Below, in pieces: positions 33,620 to 45,882 of a DNA stretch of 64,000 nucleotides. How positions within the stretch are numbered: the stretch's first letter is position 1; each line of letters begins with the position of its first letter. Below the pieces are notes generated by a model. That model did not search any database and was not told the DNA's origin. It saw nothing but the letters and a program-made list of their open reading frames with translations. The position numbers and the translations under genes are program-made. Origin of the DNA: Paratinospora sagittata (lineage: Eukaryota; Streptophyta; Magnoliopsida; Ranunculales; Menispermaceae); contig CM069605.1 in the NCBI GenBank assembly GCA_035771175.1, positions 21,716,288 through 21,780,287 of the forward strand, read 5' to 3'.

Positions 33620-34908
33620 TCACGGCTCCCCAAGAGTGTGGCGCTCATCCCGCCGCATCTCTTGGCCAAAGCAGTGCTTCAACCTTTGTCCATTAACTCG
33701 AAAGCATGCACCACTCTCATTCTTCAGCTCAACCACTCCAAAAGAAAAGAAGCGCTCCACCATGAAAGGTCCCGACCATCTTGACTTCAACTTGCCAGGG
33801 AACAACTTCAATCTTGAATTGAATAAAAGTACTTGTTGCCCTGGTTCAAAATCTCTCTTCTCAATGTTCTTGTCGTGCCACTTCTTGGTCCGCTCCTTGT
33901 AGAGTTTTGCATTCTCATAGGCATCATTCCTAAATTCTTCCGTCTCCATTAGTTGTTACAGCCTTTGATCTCCGGATGCCTTTAAGTTAAAATTAAGTTT
34001 TTTCACCGCCCAATAAGCTTGATGCTCTAACTCAATCGGTAAGTGACAAAAATTTTCAAACACAAGGCAGTAAGGAGACATCCCAATAGGAGTCTTCAAT
34101 GCAGTCTGATAGGCCCATAAAGCCTCATCAAGCTTCAAAGACAAATCCTTCCTAGTGACATTGACAGTTTTCTCCAAACTTTGCTTAACTTCCTGGTTGC
34201 TCACTTTGGCTTGACCATTGGTTTGAGGATGGTATGCAAGTGCCACTTTATGTTTCACCCCATACTTGGCAAGAAGAGCATTGAATAAGTTATTGCAAAA
34301 GTGGGTGCCTTCATCACTTATGATAGCCCTAGGAGTGCCAAATCTAGTAAATATGTGCTTGTGTAGAAATTTCAGCATCACCTTAGCATCATTGGTCTCC
34401 GTAGCTATAGCTTCAACCGACTTGGATACATAATCCACCGCCAAAAGTATATACATCTTGCCCAACGAAGGAGGAAAAGGGCCCATAAAATCAGTACCCC
34501 ACACATCAAAAAGCTCCACCTCTAATATATTTGTCAAAGGTAACTCATGTCGCCTAGAGATGGTACCAAGACGTTGGCATCTATCTCATGTCTTCACAAA
34601 GACGTAGCTATCATGAAACATAGTAGGCCAATAAAACCCAATTTGAATCACCTTTGTCGTTTTCCTAGTAGCTCCAAAATGACCTCCATAGGGGGAAGAA
34701 TGGCTTGAATCTCCACTTTGGGTACACACCGCCGAATCATTTGATCATTGCATCTTTTGAAAAGTAAAGGCTCATCCCACATGTAAGACTTGACATCATG
34801 CAAAAAAATTTTCTTCTTCGAGTAAGATAGATTTGGAGGCAAAGTACCAACAACCAAATAGTTAGCAAAATCAACATACCATGGAGTTTTCACTCCCAAT
34901 CCATACAA
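33620..34908 (-). pseudogene. Athila integrase
   Basis: The zinc-binding part is decayed (34908-34560). The core, 34537-33956, shows [15 protein letters not shown] (first Asp) and [12 protein letters not shown] (second Asp), but the third catalytic position reads [12 protein letters not shown], where the family has Glu in NGQAE; the Glu is replaced by Lys. A stop separates it from 33949-33620, the C-terminal module with [20 protein letters not shown] and [10 protein letters not shown]. Integrase activity is lost. Confidence 0.85.
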
Positions 34909-35385
34909 TTACTTATCCGGGAAAGTCTCAAGGATCGGTAAGCACTTATCTTCCTCTTTATATTGCAACCAAGATAGATGGTCGGCTACAACATTTTCAC
35001 TTCCCTTCTTGTCTTTAATCTCCAAGTCAAACTCTTGCAACAATAGGATCCACAGAATCAACCTTGACTTGGCATCTTTCTTCTCAAATAAATATCGAAT
35101 GGCGGCATGATCAGTGTATACTATAACCTTAGACCCAATTATGTATGATCGAAACTTTTCACATGCAAACACAATGGCTAACAATTCCTTCTCGGTCATG
35201 GTGCAATTTTTCTGAGCTCCATCAAGAGTACAACTCGCATAATAGATGGCTCGAAGCACCTTATCTCGCCTTTGCCCAAGAACCGCCCCAATCACAAAGT
35301 CACTTGCATCACACATGATCTCAAACGGTTCTTTCCAATCTGTCACAACCATAATAGGGGCTGAGATTAATGATTTCTTTATCAA
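34909..35385 (-). pseudogene. Athila RNase H
   Basis: The open frame is a complete-looking RNase H domain following [18 protein letters not shown] (Asp), [19 protein letters not shown] (Glu), [14 protein letters not shown] (Asp) and VADHLSWL (Asp). These four acidic positions are all present. The domain removes RNA from the RNA-DNA hybrid. A stop at the end separates it from integrase, and the RT it serves is dead. Confidence 0.85.
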
Positions 35386-36139
35386 CTCAAATGCCTCAGC
35401 ACAATTCTCATCAAACTCAAAGGATGCCTCTTTCTCAAGTAAGTTACAAAGGGGCTTGGAATCTTTGAGAAATCTTTTATAAACCGCCGGTAGATACCGG
35501 CATGCCCCAAGAAACTTCGGATGCCTTTTACATTCTTTGAATGAGGAAGCTTATAAATGGCCACTATCTTGGCCCTATCTACCTCAAGACCCTTAGAAGA
35601 AACCTGATGACCCAAAACAATGCCTTGTTCTACCATGAAATGGCACTTCTCCCAATTTAGCACTAGGTTGGTATCTTCACATTTTTGAAGCATAAGAGAT
35701 AAATTCTGAAGGCAATGGTCAAATGAGGTCCCAAAGACTAAAAACCATGCATAAATACCTCCATGATCTCCTCAATCATATCAGCAAAAATAGACATCAT
35801 GCACCATTGAAAAGTAGTCGGCGCATTGCATAAACCAAACAGCATCCTTCGGAAAGCAAAAGTACCATATGGGCAAGTGAAAGTGGTCTTTTCTTGATCT
35901 TTCGGTGCAATGGCTATTTGATTATAGCCCTAATATCCATCCAAGAAACAATAGTACTCGAATCCCGCCAACCGGTCCAACATTTGATCAATGAAAGGAA
36001 GGGGAAAGTGATCATTCATCGTTGCTTTGTTCAACTTTCGGTAATCTATGCATACACTCCATCCCGTGACTGTCCTAGTGGAGATCAACTCATTGTTCTC
36101 ATTCTTGACTACCGTCATTCCACCTTTCTTAGGCACTAC
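35382..36139 (-). pseudogene. Athila reverse transcriptase, C-terminal part
   Basis: Starting at the solo LTR border, VPKKGGMTVVKNENNELI and WSVCIDYRKLNKAT are followed by PLPFIDQMLDRLAG, CFLDGY, a stop, GYNQ, and then KTTFTCPYGTFAFRRMLFGL. The catalytic box that should read FMDDFS reads FMHGF plus a stop at about 35752-35770, so both catalytic Asp are gone. The thumb region 35693-35382 is open ([37 protein letters not shown]). The N-terminal part lies beyond the solo LTR at 37620-38119. Confidence 0.85.
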
Positions 36140-37619
36140 TGTTACACGCAAACCCGCAAGTGTACGGTATCAAGTTATAATATATCCCAATGAGAAATCG
36201 GGTATCGTCCTTAGGAATATTTACTACACTAGCTATCACGTTTTAACCCTAATTTTATCTAGATAATCAAAATCGATTGATTGAGTAATTAAAACAACAA
36301 TTAAACTAATTAACTATTAACTAACAACGCAATATAAATCAGATAGAAAATCAATGGGAGAATATACTAGAGGTTCAATGTCACCTCACTCTCAACTATA
36401 TATATATATATTATTAAATCAGTTCCTTAACTTATAAGTCAGAAATCCTAACGTTTCTAATTCTCTCTTTTGAAGCAAAACTAGATCATGTTAATGTCAC
36501 CTTGGCTTAACTCTTTCGATGAAAATCGAAGATGACAACAACTCATTAAGTTCTATGATTTTCACCTAACGACTTCAAAGGTTCTCGATCTCTTTGTGAG
36601 TCTCACAATAGCCTAGGTTTTATTTCCCAAATTCCAACCCAAGGTACCCTCTTGTGAAGCATCTACCTCAAGTCTATGATCATCTAATTCGAGATCAAGG
36701 GATCAAAAGCATTACACTCAAAGAAATATAAATAAACTATAGAAACTCTATTATAAATAATCAAACCATGAAACTAGACATAGTATCAAGCTTGGATCAA
36801 TCTACACCTCTAGTAAGAGTTTTTTCATAACTAAAGACATCAAAACAGTAAACAATGGTTCAAACATGAATCGAAATAAAGGAAAACAAACTAGAATTGG
36901 TGTAAAAATTTTCAATAATCTTCAATGTGAATCTTCTTCTCCACTTTTCTTCCAGCTGTCAAACCTTCATTCTCTTATCTATCTCCCAATGTGTTCTCCT
37001 AGTAAAACCCTACAGTTTGATACATAATATAGCCCCATAGTCGTGTGAAAATAATTAGAAAGTGCCAAAAATTCCAAATTGTCCGTGTTGCTAAAAACGC
37101 AACTAGAAAATCCTCCAGCGCCGTGTCGCTGCCTCATCTAGCGTTGCGGCGCTCCGTTAACTCGTCTCTAGCTCCACGACGCTCCTAGTGTTAATTATCT
37201 CGGCTTTTCTTCACCTTTCAGCGTGGCAACACCCATAATCGTCTTGTTTTGGGACTTAGCCATTTTTTCGCTCATTTTTGTCTTCCTTCTTGTGGACTTA
37301 GCCAATTTTCTTCCACTTTTTTTTGCTCGGGTTCTTCATGAATCATCATCTAGGCTTCTCATATGTTGTGTCCATCATTGATGCTCACTTCCACGCATCT
37401 AAATACCTACAAAATAATGCAAAACAAGTAATTAACACACTCAAAACATAAAATGATCCAATCATATAAACTGACAAACCGAAATAATGCATAAAAACCA
37501 ATTTATTCCTAAACTAACAAATGCATCAAAACTAACATAAACGCACTAAACTAATGTATAAATCATCCTAAAACACACCTAAAACATGCTCTAAAACCTA
37601 TCTAAATATGCAACTATCA
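36140..37619 (-). repeat. Athila-like solo LTR inserted in the Athila RT (TSD actac)
   Basis: A perfect TSD actac at 36135-36139 and 37620-37624 flanks it. On the minus strand it starts TGATAGTTGCATATTTAG and ends GTGTAACA. Coding sequence on each side joins in the motif VPKKGG of the RT. It is the same LTR type as 51294-52713 but a different copy. A loss of the internal part by recombination between two LTRs explains the structure. Confidence 0.9.
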
Positions 37620-37624
37620 ACTAC

Positions 37625-38119
37625 TTGTACCAGACTCACCCAAGAACTATCCGATATAGCATACACAATTCCCGCTTTCAACCACTTCAGAATTTTAGAT
37701 TTGACAACCTCTTTCATGACTGGATTTAGCTGCCTTTGGTGTTCAATTGAAGGTTCATAAGATTCCTCCATCAAGATCTTATGCATACAAATGGAAGGGC
37801 TTATCCCCTTTATGTTAGCTATGGGCCACCCCAAAGCAGACTTGTACTCTCTCAAGATGCTTAATAGCTTCTCTTCATCCACACTAGACAAAGTCGATGA
37901 TATGATGACTGGCATAGTATACTTCTCACCCAAAAATGCATAGCGAAGATGCTTCGGTAAGGGCTTCAACTCTAGTGAAGACTCTACTAACTCGGGTGGT
38001 GAAGAAGCTTCAATATCTTCCGCTTTGGTGATTGTACTCTCAGGATTTTGGGCATCAAGAGCTAAGGCATACTGATGGACTTCATCATGAAATGCCTCAT
38101 CACTACATATCGAACTCAC
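37625..38119 (-). pseudogene. Athila protease-RT linker and start of reverse transcriptase
   Basis: The open frame contains SSLELKPLPKHLRYAFLGE, LSILREYKSALGWPIANIKG, ISPSICMHKILMEESY and QRQLNPVMKEVVKSKILKWL, the classical entry of gypsy RT. It ends at the solo LTR after a WVS-VQVV stretch. The stretch 38120-38203 before it has stops. Confidence 0.85.
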
Positions 38120-38203
38120 AAGACACTTCTATAAAGGATCTACCAGTGTAGCTTCACCATGTACCTCGGTCATACATGCATCGACCACTTTTGCAACAAC
38201 AAT

Positions 38204-38590
38204 CTAGTGACATGTATTCCCCTCCGATGGGAATTTAAGAGTCTTGTATATGTTAAACGACACTTCTTCATCATTCACTCGCAAAGTAAGCTCGTCATGT
38301 TGCACATCAATCAAAGCTCTCCCGGTAGCTAAGAATGGCCACCCAAGTATATGAGGGATATCGCCATCTTCCTCTAAGTCCAAAACTACAAAGTCCACCG
38401 GGAATATGAACTTGTCCACCTTCACTAGCACGTCCTCAATGATACCTTCAGGGTATGTAAGTGATCGATCCACTAGTTGCCAAGATATTGTAGTTGGCTT
38501 CACCTCGCCAAGCCCCAATTTCCTAAAAATTGACAAAGGCATCAAGTTAATGCTTGCACCTAAATCACATAAAACTTTAGTAAAATTTAA
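38204..38590 (-). pseudogene. Athila retropepsin protease
   Basis: The active-site motif CDLGASINLMP is readable at about 38575-38540 with Asp-Leu-Gly-Ala-Ser in place of the usual DSGA, as common in Athila elements. ILGWPFLATGRALIDVQ at about 38360-38310 is the second family motif (HILGRPFL-like). The protease would cut the polyprotein. Reading is open from the active site to 38204, where it stops. Confidence 0.8.
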
Positions 38591-39728
38591 GGGTGCAAGG
38601 TATAGTGAAACTCCCTGGATCTTTTAGCTTTTGAGGTAGCTTCTTTTTTAGTATGGCACTACACTCTTCAGTAAGCTTCACCGTCTCATAGTCCTCTAGC
38701 TTCCTCTTCTTCGTCATCACATCCTTCATGAACTTGACATAGTTTGACATTTGCTCCAATGCATCTGCAAAAAGGATGTTAATGTGAATCTTTTTTAAAA
38801 TTTCTAGAAACTTGGCGAATTGCTAGTCAAGCTTCTTCTTTCGAAATCTCTGAGGAAATGGAAGAGGAGTTGGGAGTTTAGGAGGGTTATCCGTGAAAGT
38901 AATAGAACCCGGTCGGTAGGGCCTCTCATGTGGCTTCTCCCACTTTGATGATTCAACTTCCTTCTCTTTACTCGTCTCGGTCTTAGTGCTTGGCTCTCCA
39001 TGCTCTTCATTGAGTGGTGGTGGTGTACTTAGGCTTGAATCAACCCCCTTTACTTCCTTTCCACTTCTCAAGGAAATGGCTTGGCATTGCTCCTTCGGGT
39101 TTACCTCAGTGTTGCTAGGTAGTGACCCCCTTTGTTGGGTACTCATCTGTGATGCTAGCTGCCACTTGCACCTCTAAATTCTTGATAAAAGCCCTTGTCT
39201 CCGTTATGAAAGAATTCATCAACTCATCGTTAGTAGGCTTCATATCTTGTGCTTGAGTGTAGATACCCGGTGGAGGTTGTAAGGTATTCCTTGTATTGGC
39301 ATAGGAAAAATTCTCATGATTACGAACATTCGGGTGGTATTGATTTGGCACACCTTGATTGCTTCGATAGTTTTACCCCTGGTTGTTGATGTATTGTACT
39401 TGCTCCTCCAATGCTTCATTGCCCGAATAGCCCAAATTCAATGCCACCGCATTTTCAATAGATGGTTGTGCACTTTGAGTAGTAAGCACAATAAGTTGGT
39501 TGGCAATGCTTGACATTTGTGCGGAGAGATGTGAATTGATCAACTTCATGTAGACCAGCTACCTTCTTCACCATGGATCTTGCCCCTGGAACTTCACAGG
39601 TATTGGTAGCCATATCTTCCAACAAGCTAAAGGCCTCAAGAGTAGTCTTGGACAGCAATAAACTGCCGGCAGCCGCATCTACTAGAGTCCTTGTAGAAAA
39701 CGTCATCCCATTGTAGAAAAATTGAAGC
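38577..39728 (-). pseudogene. Athila gag C-terminal part
   Basis: From the SIRE border on the minus strand: FFYNGM, RTLVDAAAGSLLLSKTTLEA (39706-39455), then a decayed linker, HENFSYANTRNTLQPPPG (39310), FITETRAFIKNLE, and after a frameshift, STQQRGSLPSNTEVNPKEQ and AISLRSGKEV, typical of the Athila/Tat gag end. PYRPGSITFTDNPPKLPTPLPFPQR and LEDYETVKLTEECSAILKKKLP lead into the protease. Several frameshifts and stops are present. Confidence 0.8.
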
Positions 39729-40329
39729 TGTTAATCTAAGCAGTTCATCACTTAGCACGTCCCTAAGTATACTTGATGAAGTATATTTTGATGATCACAA
39801 ACGAAATCTCTTTCGGTGCCAACGTGTTTTATTCAAGAACCTATCTCAGCACCTCAGGAAAGAAAAAAGCTAAAAAATGATTCGATCAAGGAACTCAAGG
39901 TCATATCAGACGTTCAAGATTGTTTTCAATCAAAGGACTTCAAAGTTCATATCCTAATTTCAAGATCACATCACGAACGTTTCGATTAGGCTTCAAGACT
40001 ACATCTGTCGATCAACGTTCAAGACATTCAACTCTAGCGCGAAGTTCTTATTGAAGATCTCATAATAAAGAGTTGGATTTTAAGATTATGAGAAAATGTG
40101 AAATACACAGTATTTAAGGTATATCTTTATCTAATCGATATTTCTCAAACGATTTCCAAAACCATGCATGAATCACTTGCATATTTGCATGTTTTGATCT
40201 TACATTTTACGGTATTTCAAATGATTTAATGTTCTATATTTAATTTGAAATTTACCGAGTTTTTATTCGCACTCATCGTATTTTTAATCGTGAGTCAAAA
40301 CTGTTTTTCAAGATTCTTTCAGGAAGCTA

Positions 40330-40985
40330 ATGAGTTAGCAGCGGTCTCCTGAACTTGATAAGTCAGGACGCTAACAATTCATTAGGACGCTGATAGCATT
40401 CAAGGTTGAATTGAATTGATTCAGCAGGACTCTTACTTGTTAGTAGCTGCCTCCCTATTAGTCAACCTCTGAAGTTGTCAGGACGCTGACTCAGCATCAG
40501 CTTACTGAAAGATTTCTAGGTTCTTCAAAGAATCTATCTTTGAGGACGCTGATAGTTATAAGTTGGATGAACTATCAAGACACTACCTGGATAGGAGCAT
40601 CCTCATCTTTGAGAACCAACTTAATAACTTTCAGGACGCTAATTGTCCTTCATCGTACTTAGTTTTATTGTCAAATATTTTGAAATGTCAGGACACTTAC
40701 ATAGCTGTAACACCCTTGTATTTTATGTTTTAAAAGGTAGGACACTTACTCGGAAAAGTAGCACAATCATGTACTTAATTGTTTTAAAACATAGCAGGAT
40801 GCTAACTGCGCATTAGCGCCCTTAGGGTTAAGTCACTTATGTTGCAAAGAAAGTCAGGACGCTCACGATCTAGTAGCGCCCTCACTTCACTATTTAGTAG
40901 GACGCTTATACATAATCAGCTCACTTAAGGAACAAAACGACAAAATTGATATTATGCGTCAGGACGCTTATTACAGAATCAGGAC
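40330..40985. repeat. Array of short hairpin units in SIRE U3 (plus-strand copy)
   Basis: The same units appear reverse-complemented (tcaggacgctaac, aggacgctgatag, tagtagcgccctc). This fourth copy is independent of B1 and B2 by position and shows that the array is a property of the family. Confidence 0.6.
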
Positions 40986-41232
40986 ACTAATTCAACAATC
41001 GTCACTGTTCTAACAAGTACATTATATCAGTCTAGTTTTTCAGCATTGAACTTTGCACAGAGTCCTTTTCAGATTTATCAGAGATTTTCTCTGATACATA
41101 AATTAAGTTTTTCTAAAACTTTCATTTTTCATGAAGTCTGAAAAGAACCAGAATGTTAGTGAAAATTACAGTTGGCATTTTTATATAACATTCTAGCCGT
41201 TATGTGTAAATGTTCACACTGTATGTTCACAC

Positions 41233-43905
41233 TGAGAAGTAGAGATACGAGCAACCATCACACATTAAAGAATTTAAAACATTAACAAAGCCACATAACT
41301 ACCCATATCATATAATACACACAGAAAATATGATAGTAAGTCTTTTAAGTTAGTTCTTTAAAGCTTTTTAACCACCTAAAACTCTCACCCAATTCCTAGG
41401 TCAAAGTCATCTAAGTCCAATACATAGACCAAACCTAGAAAAATCGGGCAAGGCCCTCAAGCTATGACTACTCTTTTGCCCTTATTCAGGACAAAAGGAC
41501 CTGAAAGAGGAAAATAAGGGTGAGCCAACGGTGCCCAATGAATAGAATTCAAATATGCTATCAATACTCATCAATAAATATCATGTATGCATGTCAATAT
41601 GTAGCATGATTAAAAGCTCATAACATGTAGACATCAAGCATTTATAATAAATTCGATGCATGTAAAAGCTTATTAATTTGGATCCACATTCCACATGCAT
41701 TGGGGTTACTAGTGCACGTCTATTTCACCGTATCGTTCCCATCCCCAATCATGTTGATTTGGGGTTACTAGTGCACGTCTATTTCACCGTACCGTTCTCA
41801 TCCGCAAATATTTCCTTTTTAAAACCCTCATATGACAAGGTTAAGTCCCCCTATTAGCCAGATAGATGGGCCCAACCAAAGTCATAAGATTTTCTCAAAT
41901 CAATGCATCATTCAAAATATTAGGACACATTCATACTTTCAACATACAATATATATAAGTGATATGATGACATAAAAGATATAATCATAAATGAAGTCTA
42001 CTCACAACCAAGCCTCGCGAGAGTATCTAACCACAGACGGCCACCAAACCGAATCAACCCAATCAAGATCCTGAAACATTCATCAATATCCTACCATACA
42101 TCACATTCTATGCTCAATCACATAGACATTACACGTCAACCCTAAATCAGCCCACATATAGACAATAGGCCTAAATCCCATCTAATCCCATCATTCAACT
42201 CAAATCACATGACTTAGGCCTCTAATGCTCATTCATAAACCATTCAATTAACTAAAAATACTGATTTTCAATTCCTTAGGCATAAACATGCCAAAATTGG
42301 ATCATTTGATCACAAGTAGGCCTAACCCATGATATGGTCACAACCACCAAATCAGTAGCATAATCAACCCTAATCATGCTTAATTAGACATAAATTACAT
42401 CAATTCAATGATTCTAGGCCAAAAGCATCAAAAGCCCTAAAATATGAAAATTTTCATACTTAGCCCATATTGTCTATTTACACTAGGTCACCATGTTCAG
42501 CCATGTATATCACTGATTTTACATCATGGGTTCATCAACAATGAAAACTAGGTCAACATAGTTGACATGCAAGCTATTTGGAAAGGTCTAAGTTCAAATT
42601 CTAGATTTAGGTCTAATACAAACAACCCTACAAATTTTCCATTTAATATTCTGTTCAGATGCATCAAGCTGCCAACAGAAATATTTAATCATAAAATCAA
42701 CCGTACATATTGAAGTTTTCTAAGATTCAAACCTTCTGTCCAGAAATCAGCTCAATCCAACGGTGGACCGAAAAGATAAGATTCTTTGATGAACAAGTCT
42801 CTAATAAGACAATTTCTCCTTTCCTGCTGCAAATACTTGAACTCAGATGAATATATCACACAAAATACTTGACCACCAACATCTCAACCGTTTATAATGT
42901 AGAACGATCAGGTTTGAACCACCTTCTCAAATATCATATCCATCCAACGGTAGATTTAGGAGAACTATTAGTCTCATCTAAACTGCGCGAGAAATCCAGA
43001 TTTTTCGACCAGATTTGTTTGGGAGGTTATATCTTTCTAACAAAAACTCCAATCAAGATCTCCACCGACCAGAATGAATACCCATAAAATACGAATTTGG
43101 TGACAAAGTTTGAGCTCAATCGGACCATATATCACCAAGATCCTATCTTTGATGAAAGCATTGCTGAGACTTCCCTCAAAGCAACTTCCTCTTTATTTCT
43201 CTGCTTCTTTCCTTTCTCTTATTTTTTCCTTTCCCTCCACTCATCTCACTCTCTAGGACTTCCTTGGAGAAGAGAAGTAGGGCATGGGACACTTGTCCAC
43301 TCTCATGCACTTACTTGACATGTGTTGGAGAGGAGAAATGGGGCATGGGACACTTGTCCATTTTCATGCACCAACTTGACATGTGTTGGAGAAGAGAAAT
43401 GGGGCATGAGACTTGTCCGTTTTCATACACCAACTTGACATGTGTTGGTCTCATGCACCAACTTGACATGTGTTGGAGAAGAGAAATGGGGCATGGGACA
43501 CTTGTCCATTCTCATACACCAACTTGACATGTGTTGGTCTCATACTACTCATACCAACCACATGTACTTTAACCAATCTCATGCTTCCATGTATTTTAAA
43601 TGTCCAATACATTTAATACACCAAATTTTCATTCTCATTTATCCTTTTATTCAATCAATCCTAACCCATATCAATTCATGGTTTAATGGGCCCACGCATA
43701 AATAGTAAAACATGCATTATAGTTTAATTTAACATGACCCATATACAATTTATAATGCACATATTTATATACATTATCAAGCATCAAATATACAAACATT
43801 AAACAACCATCAAACAAACACCAAACATATCAAGGCAAACACATAGAGTTTGGGCAAAATATAATTGGGTAATGGGCTAGATGAAATAATTTTCGGGGCG
43901 TCACA
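41233..43905 (-). repeat. Gypsy LTR (2.7 kb), antisense, inside the SIRE LTR
   Basis: On the minus strand it starts TGTGACGCCCCGAAAATTATT, a common start of Tekay-type LTRs. The left end is not defined; about 900 bases of the SIRE LTR that should lie between the two sides are gone, so the insertion was accompanied by or followed by a deletion. A 61-bp segment (ggggttactagtgcacg...) is duplicated at about 41702-41820. Confidence 0.6.
43262..43545. repeat. Minisatellite, units of about 60 bp
   Basis: About four full units and further partial ones of the type gagaagagaaatggggcatg followed by ggacacttgtccat, tctcatgcaccaacttgacatgtgttgg repeat here, with a shortened unit (tctcatgcaccaacttgacatgtgttg) at about 43449. 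It lies inside the gypsy LTR and generates two repetitive open frames that are not genes. Confidence 0.85.
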
Positions 43906-44055
43906 AAAATGAACATGGGTTTTTTCTCATCCTAGAAAAAGGAAATACGGTTCATCCTTTGCCCGTAAAAGGATAGGTTTGCCTTGTACCTGTAAAAGGG
44001 CATGTATAACAGTTTGGTTTTCACCCGCAAAAGAATCAGTTAGTGGATTGAATCT

Positions 44056-44570
44056 CTCCCAAGAGTCATATAAAGGTTTTGATTCTTGTTACTTGAATTG
44101 CCCAATCTCAGCTCGTAGTTGGGCGGTCTTGGCAGGAGGAAAGAATTTCTGTAAAAACTTGGGTACCATGTCCTCCCATGTTGCTATGCTATTTGGTTTC
44201 AAGGATTGCAACCATGCTCTTGCCTTGTCCCGAAGTGAGAACGGGAACAACCTCAGCCTAATGGTGTCTTCAGGAACACCATTCATTTCATAGTGTCACA
44301 CATCTCCAAGAAAGTGGTGATGTGGATACTTGGATCTTCCATAGGGGAACCTCCAAATTGGTGATGTTGGACCATCGAGATCAAAGCCTGTTTTAACTCA
44401 AAGTTGTTCGCATTTATGTGAGTGCGAACAATGCTCGAGTACTTGTCGTTGATGGCCGGTTTGAAGTAATCCCTCTACGTCAACTGATTTGGATTATCCG
44501 TCATTGTTTCAGCGCCTACTCTTTTTTCTCTTCTTAGTCTTCCAAACGTTCTCACCATCTTGGGATCAAA
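44056..44570 (-). pseudogene. Athila gag N-terminal part
   Basis: From the start near 44560 (MVRTFGRLRREKR) the frame has a stop near 44474, then RDYFKPAINDKYSSI, HHQFGGSPMEDPSIHITTFLE and, after a one-base frameshift at about 44288, MNGVPEDTIRLRLFPFSLRD and KARAWLQSLKPNSIATWED with KFLQKFFPPAKTAQLRAEIG, which is the Retrotrans_gag capsid core. Further stops follow. The SIRE LTR at 44055 interrupts it after an ERF motif. Confidence 0.85.
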
Positions 44571-44691
44571 CGGTACTAACTCAGAACTTTTTTATCGCCG
44601 CATATACATGGAAAACCTACAAGAAAGAAAAATAAAGAAAAATTCATGAAATAACAAATAAAATCTAAATTAAAATCAAAGCTTGAAAACA

Positions 44692-45205
44692 TGATAAGTT
44701 GACATTTAGAATATGTTTTAGATGAGTTTTAGGCTAGTTTATTCATATATTTGATGTGTTTATCTTAGTTTGGTCTATTTGTTAGTTTAGCCAACTTTTG
44801 ATATATATTGCTTTATTTCGGTATTTAGTTTTATAAGTTGGTTTAGTTGATCTTATAAGTGTTTTAATCATTTGTTTTGATTTTTTTTGTAGGTGTTTAC
44901 ATGTGTTTGAAGTCAACTTGGATGATGGAAACATGATACATGAAGATGTAATGAAGATACATAAAGAAAACAAGTCAAAAAGTGAAGAAAACATAGAGAA
45001 AAACGCCCAAAATGCGTTTAGTTTACTTTCTAATTATTTATTTATTTATTTATTTCACTTAATCACTTGAATTTGATTTTCTAAATAAAGTTAGGGTTAG
45101 TAAAACGGTATTTAGTGTGAGTGTCAATCCTAGAGGAAGACAACCCGATATCTCATTGGTTTTATATTATGACTTGACACCGTACGCTTACGGTTTGCAC
45201 GTAAC
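44692..45205 (+). repeat. 5' LTR of the non-autonomous Athila, internally deleted
   Basis: It starts TGATAAGTTGACATTTAG and ends CACGTAACA. The first about 345 and last about 170 bases match the 3' LTR (49707-51239) closely, but about 1.02 kb in the middle is missing. The break lies at cccaaaatg against gtttagtttac, with a short atg microhomology. The deleted part contains the TATA box of the 3' LTR (ctatataaag, about 50317-50327). Confidence 0.85.
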
Positions 45206-45232
45206 AAGTTTTTGGCGTTGTTGTCGGGGATT
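45206..45232 (+). other. Primer-binding site, tRNA-Asp type (mutated)
   Basis: agtttttggcgttgttgtcggg follows the LTR end directly. The minus-strand Athila has the cleaner site tttttggcgccgttgccgggg, complementary to the 3' end of plant tRNA-Asp. C-to-T changes in this copy suggest methylation-driven decay. Confidence 0.75.
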
Positions 45233-45332
45233 GATTCACTCTATTTTCACTAATATCATTAGTAACTAACTTTGATTTTAATTTAGATTTTTCTTTAGAT
45301 TTTTTTTATTATTAATTTTCTTTTGTAGAACA

Positions 45333-45876
45333 ATGGTGTACAATTTCAAGCACTCAACTTTTCAAGATAGTTTTGGGCAAGTTGATCCTATTACAACATT
45401 GACGGCATCAATATCCCACCTTCAACATCAAATATCTAATTTTATTGATGCAAGATCTCAACCTACTATGGAGAGAATGGGAGTTGCAAGCATGGGATAT
45501 TCAGGATTTGATTCAAATATGGAGCAAGTTTAATATGGTAACCATTGGGCTTATGATTGTATGGTCGGGTATTTATAACCATGAGAACTACTCCTATGAT
45601 AATTCATGGAATGTCTTGCAACCTCAATCGGATTTCTCCTATCAAGTAGATGATGAGTCTTCTTTGGAGGATATGTTGAGCCCATTCATGATAGAGACAT
45701 GGGTATCAATCAAGAATTTAGAAGGTCAAATGGGGCAACTAGCTTCAAACATGAATGCCCAACAATGTGGTTCATTGCCCAGTACTATTGAGATGAATCC
45801 TAAGGAGCAATACAACGCCATCACATTGAGAGACAAAGAAGATATCAAGGGGCTGATTTATTATGTCAATACATGA
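45333..45876 (+). pseudogene. gag C-terminal remnant of the non-autonomous Athila
   Basis: The frame starts MVYNFKHSTFQDSFGQVDPI and continues to a stop near 45530; the neighbouring frame continues with HENYSYDNSWNVLQPQSDF, MIETWVSIKNLEGQMGQLAS and QQCGSLPSTIEMNPKEQYN with AITLRDKEDIKG. These are the motifs found at 39310-38830 in the minus-strand Athila gag. The capsid core is absent. The remnant ends at the solo LTR at 45883. Confidence 0.75.
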
Positions 45877-45882
45877 CACCAC

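Larger units (their letters stand above)
39729..44055 (+). repeat. Partial SIRE LTR inserted in Athila gag, plus orientation
   Basis: It starts tgttaatctaagc at 39729, matching the LTR start of the other SIRE copies, and includes the reverse-complement hairpin array (40330-40985). Gypsy LTR sequence (about 41233-43905) interrupts it. It resumes at about 43906-44053 with R-region repeats (aaaaggaaatacggttcatc...ccgtaaaaggataggtttgcc). The final U5 end and ccaaca terminus are missing, and no TSD is seen; the adjacent Athila gag sequence resumes at about 44056. Confidence 0.75.

Noticed and set aside
43264..43705. Two repetitive open frames of 87 codons
   Set aside because: They are produced by the minisatellite in the gypsy LTR and repeat the same motif; no family resemblance.
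44692..45205. A separate short LTR family (514 bp)
   Set aside because: Alignment by eye to the 3' LTR at 49707 and the shared TSD show that it is a deletion derivative.
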